Assembly (NCBI GenBank): GCA_029259635.1
Contig: JAJDEU010000043.1
Span: 124,001 to 188,000, forward strand
DNA length: 64,000 bases
Source of the DNA: Planctomycetota bacterium
Lineage (GTDB): Bacteria; Planctomycetota; UBA1135; GCA-002686595
Direction of reading: 5' to 3'
Program-made: the position numbers and the translations under genes
Notes under the pieces: model-generated
Told to the model about the DNA's origin: nothing
What the model saw: the letters and a program-made list of their open reading frames with translations, nothing else
Databases searched by the model: none
Shown here: piece after piece, positions 43,441-51,938 of the stretch
Position numbering within the stretch: the stretch's first letter is position 1
Layout: each line of letters begins with the position of its first letter

Positions 43441-44289
43441 TCAGGCAACCTTGTCTTGAAGCGAAAGGTTAGCTTCAAAGATCGCCATCATCATCTCCTT
43501 CTTGGACTCAGCGTTATCATCATTCTCGCTGAGCCCTTGCACTTGCCTGTAAATCGACTCCACGCCGGTGTCGATGTCCTTGATTCCCGCCAGCCGGATG
43601 ATCTCCGCCTCGGTCCGGGAGAGCGACTCGGTCAGCTTGCTGATCCGGCGCTGGTAGTTGGCCACCTCGGAGTCGTGCTTCCGAAGCTTCTCGTCCAGAG
43701 CCTTGGAACGCTCCTGCTGGACCGTCTCGAGGGCCGCACTCATGACCAGCTCGCGGATCTGCGCCAGCTCTTCGGTCTGTTCCATGCTGTCGAACAGCTC
43801 TTCTAGGCGGTCCGCCAGCTGCCCATCCACCACCGCGCCGTCGACGTTCTGGTCCTGGACCATCGCCTCGCGCTCGTGGCGCATCTCCGCCTGGCGATTC
43901 TCCAGCTCCCGGGTGAGCCGATTGAGCTCCAGCCGCGCCTGCTCGCGCTGCTTCAGGATCTCGTTCTTGCTGGCCTCGACCTCTTTGACGAACTCCTTCA
44001 CCGGCAGGCCCCGGACGGCCTTGCCCTGGTTCTTCAGGAGGTGATTGAAGCCCCGCAGAGTCGTCTCCGCGACCTCGGACAGCACCTCGTCGGCCACATC
44101 GTCGAAGTTACGACGAACGGCATGACGGACGGCTGCGCCGAGCACGGCCAGGAGCCGGCTGTTTCCGATGAAGTTCAGGTTCCTCCCGTTATTCGCCATC
44201 ATCTGGCGACGCTCCGCGTCATTGCCAGCGGAAAGCGTTCCGTCGGGGGAAGCTCCGTCGAGGGGGGGTGTCGATTGGGCGTTGCTCAT
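43441..44289 (-). CDS. Coiled-coil protein upstream of the MamK-like actin
   Basis: From ATG 44289 (alternative GTG at 44319) this is 282 residues. Residues 1-40 are low-complexity and polar, 40-100 contain a mixed region (NFIGNSRLLAVLGAAVRHAVRRNFDDVADEVL), and from about 100 to 240 it is a long coiled coil rich in Glu, Arg, Gln and Leu. The tail ends MAIFEANLSLQDKVA. There is no signal or membrane helix, so it should be cytoplasmic. It precedes the MamK-like gene by 75 bases on the same strand, so it is a reasonable candidate for a filament partner or adaptor, analogous to MamJ only in concept. I recognise no named domain. Confidence 0.7.
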   Translation of the reverse strand: MSNAQSTPPLDGASPDGTLSAGNDAERRQMMANNGRNLNFIGNSRLLAVLGAAVRHAVRRNFDDVADEVLSEVAETTLRGFNHLLKNQGKAVRGLPVKEFVKEVEASKNEILKQREQARLELNRLTRELENRQAEMRHEREAMVQDQNVDGAVVDGQLADRLEELFDSMEQTEELAQIRELVMSAALETVQQERSKALDEKLRKHDSEVANYQRRISKLTESLSRTEAEIIRLAGIKDIDTGVESIYRQVQGLSENDDNAESKKEMMMAIFEANLSLQDKVA

Positions 44290-44509
44290 AGAGGACCGCA
44301 CGAGCGGAATGCGCCTCACCCCGGACTCAAGGTCCGTAGTAAGGAACGCGCCTCCATCGTCAAGAACGCCCCCTTCGTCTTGAGCGTCCCTGCTAGAAAT
44401 GAGTGGATCCGCGTATTTTTGCCGCTCGAGCTCGCCCGCTCCCGTTCATGCGCTCAAGGAGCGAGGAGCACCCCGGCCTCGCGGAGACGCTCTCACCGGA
44501 CTCCGAGCC

Positions 44510-44875
44510 CTATTTGGCCTGCAGAATCTCGATGTCGTAGCCGTTCGGATCCTTCACGAAGATATAGCGCGAGTTCGACGTGGGCTTGCTCTCTCGGAAC
44601 CACCATTCGCGCCGCTCGACCTCAGCAATCACGGCGCCGAGGTCCTCCACGGTGAAGGCCAGATGGCCGAACTGATTTCCGGGTTCGTAGGTGCGGCCGT
44701 CGTGGTTGTAGGTCAGCTCAATGAAGTAGCTCTCGGCCTCGTCCCCGAGAAAGACGAGGGTGGCCTCGTCCCCGATCGCGCTCCTGCGGATCTCCCGGAG
44801 ACCCAGGAAGGCGGTGTAGAACTCCAGCGTGGCGTCGAGGTCGGTCACGCGAATCATCGTGTGGGCTAGCTTCAT
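44510..44875 (-). CDS. gloA: Glyoxalase-family protein (lactoylglutathione lyase-like)
   Basis: This 121-residue single-domain vicinal-oxygen-chelate protein begins MKLAHTMIRVTDLDATLEFY, with the metal-ligand His at position 5, the FYTAFLGL segment and the second-half ligands in FGHLAFTVEDL and DPNGYDIEILQ. This matches glyoxalase I, which converts the hemithioacetal of methylglyoxal and glutathione to lactoylglutathione, detoxifying methylglyoxal. The metal-site Glu residues (YFIELTYN and YDIEIL) are present. ATG at 44875 is chosen by homology; the longer frame upstream is Arg/Gly-rich. It is divergent from mscS. Confidence 0.88.
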   Translation of the reverse strand: MKLAHTMIRVTDLDATLEFYTAFLGLREIRRSAIGDEATLVFLGDEAESYFIELTYNHDGRTYEPGNQFGHLAFTVEDLGAVIAEVERREWWFRESKPTSNSRYIFVKDPNGYDIEILQAK

Positions 44876-45137
44876 CGGCTGAAGAATAACCTCTAGGCGG
44901 CGGAGGACGGAGCTTCTCCCAGCTTTGGGTCGGGAGAGATTTTCGCGAATTCGCCACCCCGGCCCGCCCGCCATTCGGACACCGGAGCCCTGTGGACAAA
45001 AACCGAGCTCGGCAATAGGGTTCGCGCCCCTCGGGCAATGCGCCCGAAGCCCACCGAGCGGCCACGATGAGGATTTCACTCGTCCTTGCCCGCCCGCCAC
45101 CCTCACGAATCCCCACCTCTCGACTCAGGAGAAACAA

Positions 45138-46040
45138 ATGATTGCGATGTTGAATAACTTCTTGCTGCAAGCAGCGGAAACCGCGGCGGCCCCTGGTGGC
45201 GAAGAGGAGAAAGTGACCTTCGTGTTGACCGACCCCACGACCTACGTGGCCAAGGCTACGGAGCTTGTCGAGACCCACGGAATGGCCGTCGTGATGGCCA
45301 TCGCGATCTACGTGATCGGCAAGATCGTCCTGAAGGTCGTCTTGGGCGGCGTCGACAAGCTGATGACCAAGCGCGGGCTCGACCAGATGCTGCGCAGCTT
45401 CCTCAAGAGCATCATGCACATGGCCGGTATGGCGATGATCATCATCGCCGCCTTGGGCGCGCTGGGAGTCGACACGACCTCCTTCGCCGCCGTCCTCGGT
45501 GCCGCCGTCTTCGCGATCGGCTTCGCGCTCCAGGACTCCCTGGGCAACTTTGCCTCCGGCGTCATGATCATCCTGTTCAAGCCCTTCAGCATCGGTGATT
45601 TCGTCGAAGCGGGCGGCGTCACCGGCGTCATTGTCGAGATCAGTGTCTTCTGCACGATCCTCAAGACCGGCGACAACAAGAAGGTCATCGTTCCGAACTC
45701 GGCCATGACCGGCGGCAACATCGTCAACTACTCGGCCAATGACACGCGTCGGATCGACCTCGTCTTCGGGATCAGCTACGACGATGACATGAAAAAAGCC
45801 CGCCAGGTGATGACCGACGTCATCGCGAAAGACGACCGAATCCTCCAGGATCCGGCCCCTACCATCGGATTGTCTGAGCTTGGCGACAACAGCGTCAACT
45901 TCGTCTGTCGGCCGTGGGTCAAGACCGGCGATTACTGGCCCGTTCTTTTCGACCTCAACGAGAATATGAAGAACGCCTTTGACTCGAATGGTCTCAACTT
46001 CCCCTACCCGCAGCGCGACGTTCACATGATCGAGAACTAG
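45138..46040 (+). CDS. mscS: Small-conductance mechanosensitive channel MscS
   Basis: The ATG at 45138 is preceded by AGGAG at good spacing and gives 300 residues, the size of E. coli MscS. There are three helices: about 45-66, 90-112 and the pore helix with FAAVLGAAVFAIGFALQDSLGNFASGVMIILF. The MscS signature PFSIGDFVEAGGVTGVI with KVIVPNSAM follows, and the cytoplasmic vestibule domain occupies the last 150 residues. It forms a heptameric channel that opens on hypo-osmotic stress. A strong hairpin terminator follows 20 bases after the stop. Confidence 0.95.
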   Translation: MIAMLNNFLLQAAETAAAPGGEEEKVTFVLTDPTTYVAKATELVETHGMAVVMAIAIYVIGKIVLKVVLGGVDKLMTKRGLDQMLRSFLKSIMHMAGMAMIIIAALGALGVDTTSFAAVLGAAVFAIGFALQDSLGNFASGVMIILFKPFSIGDFVEAGGVTGVIVEISVFCTILKTGDNKKVIVPNSAMTGGNIVNYSANDTRRIDLVFGISYDDDMKKARQVMTDVIAKDDRILQDPAPTIGLSELGDNSVNFVCRPWVKTGDYWPVLFDLNENMKNAFDSNGLNFPYPQRDVHMIEN

Positions 46041-46055
46041 TCGCCTCGGAAAACG

Positions 46056-46096
46056 AAAAAGCCGGGTCACTCTTTGCGAGTGACCCGGCTTTTTTT
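46056..46096. terminator. Bidirectional Rho-independent terminator
   Basis: AGCCGGGTCACTC (46060-46072) pairs perfectly with GAGTGACCCGGCT (46078-46090) around the loop TTTGC. The hairpin is preceded by an A-run and followed by a T-run, so it terminates both mscS (plus) and the convergent coiled-coil gene (minus). Confidence 0.96.
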
Positions 46097-46118
46097 GTGC
46101 TCGAGCGAAGCCGCGAGG

Positions 46119-46649
46119 CTACTCGGGTTTCTTCGTCGTTTGGGTCGCGCCTTGATCCATAAAGCGTGCGAGGTGAGCAAAGACACGCGCCAGCCGCTTC
46201 TGATCTTCGGTCCGCGCCTCCGACATCTCCGAACGAATGTCGCGGCCGTCTTCGAGCGAGGAGAGGCGCAACTCTTCGTGAGCGGCCGAGGCTTCCACGC
46301 GAAGATCCTCCAGTCGCGTCTCGACCGCTTCCGCAGATTCTTGCACGCGAGCCATCGCCTCTTCGACACGACTATCGCGATCGGACTTCATCTCGGTTAA
46401 GCCCGACGACAAGACCTCGACCTCGCTCGCCAGCTCGCGCTGCATCGAGTCCAGTCGTTGCTTGAGGTCCGAACGAAGCGCCGTGATCTCGCGACCCAGG
46501 CGCTCCTCGATACGCTGCACCCGACGATCCAGTGCACGCATCTCCGTTCCGAACAATAGATCGCGGACCTGCTCCAAGCTCTCCCCTGTCGCGCCCGTTC
46601 CAGCTGCTGCGCCGAGTGTCGCGGGTGACCGTTCTTCTCTCGAATCCAC
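46119..46649 (-). CDS. Coiled-coil protein of unknown function
   Basis: This 176-residue protein, with an Ala/Gly-rich polar start, is a nearly continuous coiled coil from about residue 24 to 160 (LEQVRDLLFGTEMRALDRRVQRIEERLG; LRSDLKQRLDSMQREL). The composition is rich in Arg, Glu and Ser, and there is no signal or membrane segment. A short helical end (KRLARVFAHLARFMDQG) follows. Similar short coiled-coil proteins act as scaffolds or as polar-localisation factors, but no family is recognised. It converges on mscS over a shared terminator. Confidence 0.7.
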   Translation of the reverse strand: MDSREERSPATLGAAAGTGATGESLEQVRDLLFGTEMRALDRRVQRIEERLGREITALRSDLKQRLDSMQRELASEVEVLSSGLTEMKSDRDSRVEEAMARVQESAEAVETRLEDLRVEASAAHEELRLSSLEDGRDIRSEMSEARTEDQKRLARVFAHLARFMDQGATQTTKKPE

Positions 46650-46810
46650 GTGTTGTCCTCGCGTTGATATTCCCTGGTGATGAATCGAATCCGCCCGAAA
46701 GGCCGATTACGGCGCGCATCTTAGCGAAGCTGGGTCTTTTGAGACACAGCCGCTTGCCGAGACGAGGTCCGGTCTAGGGGGTTCGGCGAGAGCGCCGCGA
46801 CCTCCGCGGT

Positions 46811-48187
46811 CTAGTGATCCTCGTCATCCTCGGAGTCGACATAGCCCAGCTCGCGCAGCTCGGAGAGCTCAGCTTCATCGAACTGCGTCCGCTCCATCTC
46901 CCGAGCCCCCAGTGCCAATTGAGCCAAGTGCTTGTCCAGTAAGCTTGTGAGACGCCGGACCTCCTCCGGTTGCTCCTCGGACAGGTCGAAGGCCTGGGCC
47001 GGATCCAGCCGGTACTCAAACAGCTCAACCACCCCCGACTGGTCATCCCGAACGAGCTGGTAGCGCTCCCCCACCACCGATTTTTTGTGGCAGGTCCTCA
47101 GGCCCGGTCGCCCCTCATCGACGCCCAGATAGTCCACTTCGCAAAAAACAGGGCGGGCTGGCAGAGCCTCGCCTCGGAGTAATGGAGCCAGCGAGCTGCC
47201 GTCCCCGAGCCCCTCTCGGAAGCCGAGCAGCTCGAGCAGGGTCGGCGCCAGGTCCACCGCCGAGACCGGATCCGCGAGCCGAAGCTTCTGAGCGACCCCG
47301 GGGCCACGCAGGATTAGGGGGACGCGCACGAGCTCGCGATAGAGCGACTGCGTATGTCCGAGCCAACCGTGGTCTCGAAACTCCTCGCCATGGTCTGCCG
47401 TAAAGACGACCAGCGTATTCTCGGTCAGTTCCAATCGATCCAATCGATCGAGCAGGCGACCGATGGCGGAGTCGGTAAAGAGGATCTCCTCGTCATACCG
47501 GTCGCGAATGAAATCCAGCTCCGACTCATTCAAGTCCGCGAGCATTCCGCGTAGCTGACCGATCTTCTCATCGCCCTTCAATCGACCGAACGAGTCGCCC
47601 GCGTAGTCGATCTGTTCGTGATTGCGATACTCGTAGTGCGGATCGAAGTAGTGAACGAACAGGAAGAAGGGCTTTTCATTCGGATCGCGAGCGAGCACTG
47701 CAAGTTCTCGAATTGCAAGTTGTGTGATCAGCTGACTCGAGATGAAACGGTGGCCGCGCGCAAGCTCTTGATCGAAGCGCTCGAAGCCTTGGTTGAAGCG
47801 GGTCTTCTTCCCGATGATGCGATTGCTCACTATCCCTGAGGTTGAGTAGCCCTTCGAGAGCAGTCTCTCGGCGAGCGTCTCCAACTCTTCGGACATCAGC
47901 GCATCGGTGTTCGTCGCGGCGTGCCGTGTAGGCGCGAGTCCCGTAAACAGCGTCGCTACCGCCGGCAACGTCCACGGTGCGGAAGAGTAGGACTCTTCGA
48001 ACAGGACCCCGTCCTTCGCGAGACTCGAGATGGCGGGTGTCGGTCGGTGGTAACCGTAGGCTTCGAGGCGATCCGCGCGCAGGGAATCAACAACAATAAA
48101 GAGCAAGTTCGGTGATGACTGTTCGGCGGAACAGGCCATGCAACCGAGCAATCCGGCGACGATTATCGTGCTCCCTCTAGCGTTCAT
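46811..48187 (-). CDS. Sulfatase-superfamily lipoprotein lacking the Cys/Ser formylglycine motif
   Basis: From ATG 48187 (458 residues) it has a lipoprotein-type signal ending CMACS. The alkaline phosphatase/sulfatase fold follows, with the metal aspartate in FIVVDSLRADR (Asp34), the metal Asp/His in VFTADHGEEF and the downstream GHTQ histidine. At the nucleophile position the sequence is APWTLPAVATLFTG, so Thr73 replaces the Cys/Ser of true sulfatases (C/S-x-P-x-R). A Thr nucleophile is normal in phosphotransferases of this fold such as phosphoethanolamine transferases. A phosphodiesterase or transferase activity is therefore more likely than sulfatase. Its start overlaps the end of the GT39-like gene by 11 bases. 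Confidence 0.85.
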   Translation of the reverse strand: MNARGSTIIVAGLLGCMACSAEQSSPNLLFIVVDSLRADRLEAYGYHRPTPAISSLAKDGVLFEESYSSAPWTLPAVATLFTGLAPTRHAATNTDALMSEELETLAERLLSKGYSTSGIVSNRIIGKKTRFNQGFERFDQELARGHRFISSQLITQLAIRELAVLARDPNEKPFFLFVHYFDPHYEYRNHEQIDYAGDSFGRLKGDEKIGQLRGMLADLNESELDFIRDRYDEEILFTDSAIGRLLDRLDRLELTENTLVVFTADHGEEFRDHGWLGHTQSLYRELVRVPLILRGPGVAQKLRLADPVSAVDLAPTLLELLGFREGLGDGSSLAPLLRGEALPARPVFCEVDYLGVDEGRPGLRTCHKKSVVGERYQLVRDDQSGVVELFEYRLDPAQAFDLSEEQPEEVRRLTSLLDKHLAQLALGAREMERTQFDEAELSELRELGYVDSEDDEDH

Positions 48188-49805
48188 CAGTTTTCTTCTT
48201 AGCCCTTTTCTTGCGGCCGACGGCTGAACGAGCGCCGCCATTACCCGACTTAGGCAGTTCGTAGATCTGGAGACGAGGGTCGCCCATATGCATCTGTCGA
48301 TTCGTGTGCCGCGGCACGAGGTTATTCCCGTATCGAGCGCGAACCTCAAGCTCATCGGCCGGCTTCATCCGTTTCCCGAACATACTTGCGAAGCGCGTCC
48401 CGGGTACGATTTCCGGAAGGACAAAGACGGGATTCTCGGCGGCATAGCGTTTGACCATGCCAACATCAAGAATCCAACCCAGCGGTAGATCCGTCGCGGA
48501 ATAAGCTTCGAGAGGGCGCAGATCCATCTGAAGCTCCGCGGCGACATAGACACGATCACCTTTCGCTCGATGCTTCTCGATCCACTCGACGACTCTCGAA
48601 CGACTATCGATTGGAGCCGTGAAGCTCGCCCGGGCGCGCTCCCAAGGCACGGTCAGGTAGAGGACGAGAACAACGAGCACACCGCCGAAGACGGTCTGAA
48701 CGCGTCGACCTACGGGTAGAGCTAAACCGCCAAGTCCCCGAATAGCCGTGGTCATGCCGAACGCGGCGAAGATCGGGAAGAGCGCGTAGACCGAGATGAT
48801 GTTCCGTGGAAAGTGAACGCGTTGGGTCGCGAGAAATGCCAGTAGAGCGACCGGAAAAGAGAGCAGTAAGAAGGCTGACTTGCGATCCTTTTTAATGAGA
48901 CTCACCAGTCCGATCAACGCGAAACCGAGCAGGCCTATACCGAACTCCCTCTTCAGTTGTCCCCCGTAGTAGATGAGTTGTCCGAGTCCCGGCTCACCAT
49001 CACTACCCGCGTGTCCCTCCGAGTAGTGTGCGACTTGAGAGAGGACGTCCTCGAGAAAAGTCTCGTGATCGAGGACGGCGTAGGGCGTCGTCATCAAGAA
49101 TCCGATGACGGTCGTAAAAACGATCACCCTTGCGTTCCTCGCGAGTTGGTCGCGGTGTCGCTTGTCGAGAAGGATTATGGCGAAAGGCAAGCCGATCAAG
49201 CCGAGGTAGTACTTGCTGCTGATCGCGAAGCCGGTGATCAAGCCCGGCAAGATTGCGCGATAAAGCAAGCTTGAGCGTTCGCGAGTAAGAAAAGCGAGTA
49301 AGACCGCGAAGGTGCAAATTAGAGTCCCGACGATGTCGACGTTCAAATACGCGGCGGACTGGATCAGGAACCGGTCGGAAGGTAGGAGACAGAGGGGCGC
49401 CAGCGCGAGGAGCGCGCTCTCTTTGGTCGCGCGGACCGCAAGAAAACCGATGAGCACAAACACGGTGAGCGAGAAAAACAGGAAGGTGTAGCGGGCCGTG
49501 AGAACCACCGTCGGGCGCGCGTAGTAAGGCCGCCCGACGTTTCCGACCTCCGTTTGGGTGTCGCCATCGATGGCGCGTCCAGCGAGGAAGCTCGCGGCGG
49601 TCAAGTAAATCGGCAGAGACGGATACTGAAACCAGCGCGGGTTGAGCTCACCGCGCTTAATCATGCGAGCCGCTGGGGCGGCCATCAGCGCTTCGTCTGC
49701 GTGCAGCGGATAGGGCCCCGAGCGAGTGATAAAGCGATCGCGCGGGAGAAACGCGAGGACCAGCACGCCGGCCAGCAGAAGAAAGTGAATTGGACGAAGC
49801 AGCAC
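48177..49805 (-). CDS. GT39/ArnT-like membrane glycosyltransferase
   Basis: This 542-residue polytopic protein has about ten hydrophobic helices. The first periplasmic loop contains PLHADEALMAAP, with the acidic Asp-Glu pair expected for GT-C glycosyltransferases that use polyprenyl-phosphate sugars. The luminal C-terminal region (about 380-542) is soluble and ends in a basic tail GRKKRAKKKTDE. It is encoded just upstream of, and overlapping, the sulfatase-fold lipoprotein. A joint role in decorating a surface polymer or lipid is plausible. Donor and acceptor are not readable from sequence. Confidence 0.78.
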   Translation of the reverse strand: MLLRPIHFLLLAGVLVLAFLPRDRFITRSGPYPLHADEALMAAPAARMIKRGELNPRWFQYPSLPIYLTAASFLAGRAIDGDTQTEVGNVGRPYYARPTVVLTARYTFLFFSLTVFVLIGFLAVRATKESALLALAPLCLLPSDRFLIQSAAYLNVDIVGTLICTFAVLLAFLTRERSSLLYRAILPGLITGFAISSKYYLGLIGLPFAIILLDKRHRDQLARNARVIVFTTVIGFLMTTPYAVLDHETFLEDVLSQVAHYSEGHAGSDGEPGLGQLIYYGGQLKREFGIGLLGFALIGLVSLIKKDRKSAFLLLSFPVALLAFLATQRVHFPRNIISVYALFPIFAAFGMTTAIRGLGGLALPVGRRVQTVFGGVLVVLVLYLTVPWERARASFTAPIDSRSRVVEWIEKHRAKGDRVYVAAELQMDLRPLEAYSATDLPLGWILDVGMVKRYAAENPVFVLPEIVPGTRFASMFGKRMKPADELEVRARYGNNLVPRHTNRQMHMGDPRLQIYELPKSGNGGARSAVGRKKRAKKKTDER

Positions 49806-50078
49806 CCTAGAGAGAATAGGTGATCCTCCGGCGACGGGATATGACCAGGCAGCGGAGTAAGCGGCGAGCCGAAGATTATCGATGCCGCCTAGCTGTCCGT
49901 CGTGAAAGTGCTATGCCGCATGAGCAGCGGAATTTCGGTCGGGTTGGTGCCCGAGAAAGAAGTCGCAGCCGCATTTCGGCAGGCAATAGATTCAGCGAGG
50001 CTCTCGGGGGCCGACCAGGCGGAAGGACGCCCTTCATATGGTGAATGGCTTTTACCACGGGCTGCTAGGCCCAGGGCT

Positions 50079-51938
50079 TTACCGCTGAGACCAATCGCGA
50101 GGATTGTAGTTTGGAGGCACTGGATTGGATTTAAACCCGTCCAGGTCAGAGCGAAGCGCGTAGGTCGACGGAGCGTCAAACAGAAAGAGATAGGGTTGCA
50201 GCTCGTTCAGACGTCGGTGCAGCTCGCGCCAAGCTGCGAATCGCTTGGCCGAATCCAGCTCGGCCTGACCGTACTCGATTAGACGATCGACCTCGGGGTC
50301 CGCGAAGCCACCGAAGTTCGAAGAGCCCGCAGAGTTCGCCAGGCTTGAGTGCCACTTCTGCTGGGGATCACTCTCAAGCGGTTGCGTCCAGGCCAGCAAA
50401 ACCGAATCGAAGTCCCGCGAGCGAACGCGGGCCAGCAGCGCGGCGAGGTCAAGCTGGCGAATGGTGAGCACGATTCCGAGACCGCGAAGCCCCTCTTGCA
50501 AGACTGTGGCAACTCGCTCCCCGGATCGATTTCCGGCCGGCAGCAAAAGCTCAATCTCAAGGTCGACTCCTTCGCGATCGAGCACGCCGTCTTGATCACG
50601 ATCGATCCAGCCCGCCTCGGTCAGAAGCGCTTCGGCCCGTTCGAGATCGAACGCTGGAGCCTTCACACTTTGGTCATAGCCCGGACCAAAACGGTTTTGG
50701 GGACCGGTAACGCGAACCGCCAAACCGTCGTATTGAGAGCCATTGAAGCGATTGAAGTCAAAGGCGTGAGCAATCGCGCGGCGCACCTTTGCACTCGAAA
50801 GCTCGGGACGTCGAAGGTTCCAGGCGAGAAATCCGTAGCGCCCTCGGTGAAAGGTACCTGTCTCATACCGTCCCGCCATCGCACCGGAACCCTCGAAACT
50901 CATCGCCAGTTCCGGCGTCAAGCGGTCAGTAAAATCAACGACCCCCTCGGATAACGCTTCACGCAGAACGGAATCAGAAGTCAGCGCTCGCCACCATATT
51001 TCATCGAACTCGCCCGCGCGGTTCGCGTCGAAATATCCTGAGAATTTCTCGGCGCGGACCCACTGCAAGTCCCACTCGACGACTCGATGGGAACCGAGTC
51101 CCACCCACTCGCGGTTGTGCAGGTTCTCATTGATCTCAAGCGCGAGTGCTCGCTCGTCGGCCAGAGAGTCGTGCCGCGCGTGATCGGGATCTCGCAGATT
51201 GTAGAGGTGCGAAGGAAGCAGGCACAGCGACGCCAGCGCGTCGACCGACTTGAAGTATTGAGCGTCGTAGAAGAATCGAATCCTCTGTTCATCCAGCACC
51301 TCGACGTGCGAAATTTTCGAGTATTGGAACCGCCGGGAGTCGCAATTCACCTGAGGGTTTGAATACAGCTGCCAGCTAAATAGAACGTCGCCCGAATCAA
51401 ATCGATGTCCGTCGTGCCACCGGATCTTCTCACGAAGGCGAAGCGTAAAGACTGTTCCCCTCTCGACGCGCTCCACAAACGCCGCCGGGATGAGTCGCGC
51501 TTCTCGCAGTGGATTGCCCTCTGAAAGCGGCGAGACAAGGTAGCCGGTTTCACGCTCTTCGATTCGGCCGAACACAACGGGTTGAGTGCTCTCGCGATCC
51601 GAGCTGGGCAGTTCGCGTAAAAACTCATCCGAGCCCGCCTTATCCGGAATTAGGAACAAGGAATCCTCAACGATCCAATCGCGGCAAATACCGGGCTCGA
51701 ACTCGAGCGTCTCGGGGTTGCGCCGAATCAGAGCCTCGTGAACGACAGCGTGAATCTCGCGGCCAACGCTCGTGCTACCTAGACTCAAATTGAGCGTCGG
51801 CGGCAGCGCGGGAACGTGCAGGCGGATGATCTCCCTACTCGTGGGACGCGCGGAGTCGGCTTGACTCCAGATCCCTGGAGACATGAGTACGAGCGCCCAG
51901 AGCAGGCCCACGAGACGCTCGCCATTTCGCTCACTCAT
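50079..51938 (-). CDS. Orphan oligopeptide/solute-binding protein (SBP family 5)
   Basis: This 619-residue protein has a signal peptide (LVGLLWALVLMSPGIWSQA) and the SBP-5/OppA fold. FTLRLREKIRWHDGHRFDSGDVLFSW (about 165-190), YGFLAWNLRRPELSSAKVRRAIAHAFD and the C-terminal WHSSLANSAGSSNFGGFADPEVDRLIE segment are typical of DppA/OppA-like receptors. It lacks a lipobox cysteine, so it should be periplasmic. No ABC permease or ATPase is adjacent. Instead its start overlaps by 8 bases the end of the giant kinase/sigma54 regulator. A sensory role, presenting a peptide signal rather than importing it, fits the context but is inference. Confidence 0.85.
   Translation of the reverse strand: MSERNGERLVGLLWALVLMSPGIWSQADSARPTSREIIRLHVPALPPTLNLSLGSTSVGREIHAVVHEALIRRNPETLEFEPGICRDWIVEDSLFLIPDKAGSDEFLRELPSSDRESTQPVVFGRIEERETGYLVSPLSEGNPLREARLIPAAFVERVERGTVFTLRLREKIRWHDGHRFDSGDVLFSWQLYSNPQVNCDSRRFQYSKISHVEVLDEQRIRFFYDAQYFKSVDALASLCLLPSHLYNLRDPDHARHDSLADERALALEINENLHNREWVGLGSHRVVEWDLQWVRAEKFSGYFDANRAGEFDEIWWRALTSDSVLREALSEGVVDFTDRLTPELAMSFEGSGAMAGRYETGTFHRGRYGFLAWNLRRPELSSAKVRRAIAHAFDFNRFNGSQYDGLAVRVTGPQNRFGPGYDQSVKAPAFDLERAEALLTEAGWIDRDQDGVLDREGVDLEIELLLPAGNRSGERVATVLQEGLRGLGIVLTIRQLDLAALLARVRSRDFDSVLLAWTQPLESDPQQKWHSSLANSAGSSNFGGFADPEVDRLIEYGQAELDSAKRFAAWRELHRRLNELQPYLFLFDAPSTYALRSDLDGFKSNPVPPNYNPRDWSQR

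Noticed and set aside
42214-44289. Part of a magnetosome gene island
   Set aside because: The actin resembles MamK, but no mamA, B, E, I, M, O, P or Q homologue was recognised nearby. Magnetotaxis is therefore not claimed.
44718-46070. 450-codon minus-strand frame across mscS and gloA
   Set aside because: It is antisense to mscS and out of frame with gloA; both real genes carry clear family motifs.
46811-48187. Formylglycine-dependent sulfatase
   Set aside because: The C/S-x-P-x-R motif needed for formylglycine is absent; the position is Thr in APWTLPA.
49806-50078. Small genes in the 273-base gap before the solute-binding protein gene
   Set aside because: Open frames exist on both strands but are Arg-rich, lack ribosome-binding sites and show no recognisable feature.
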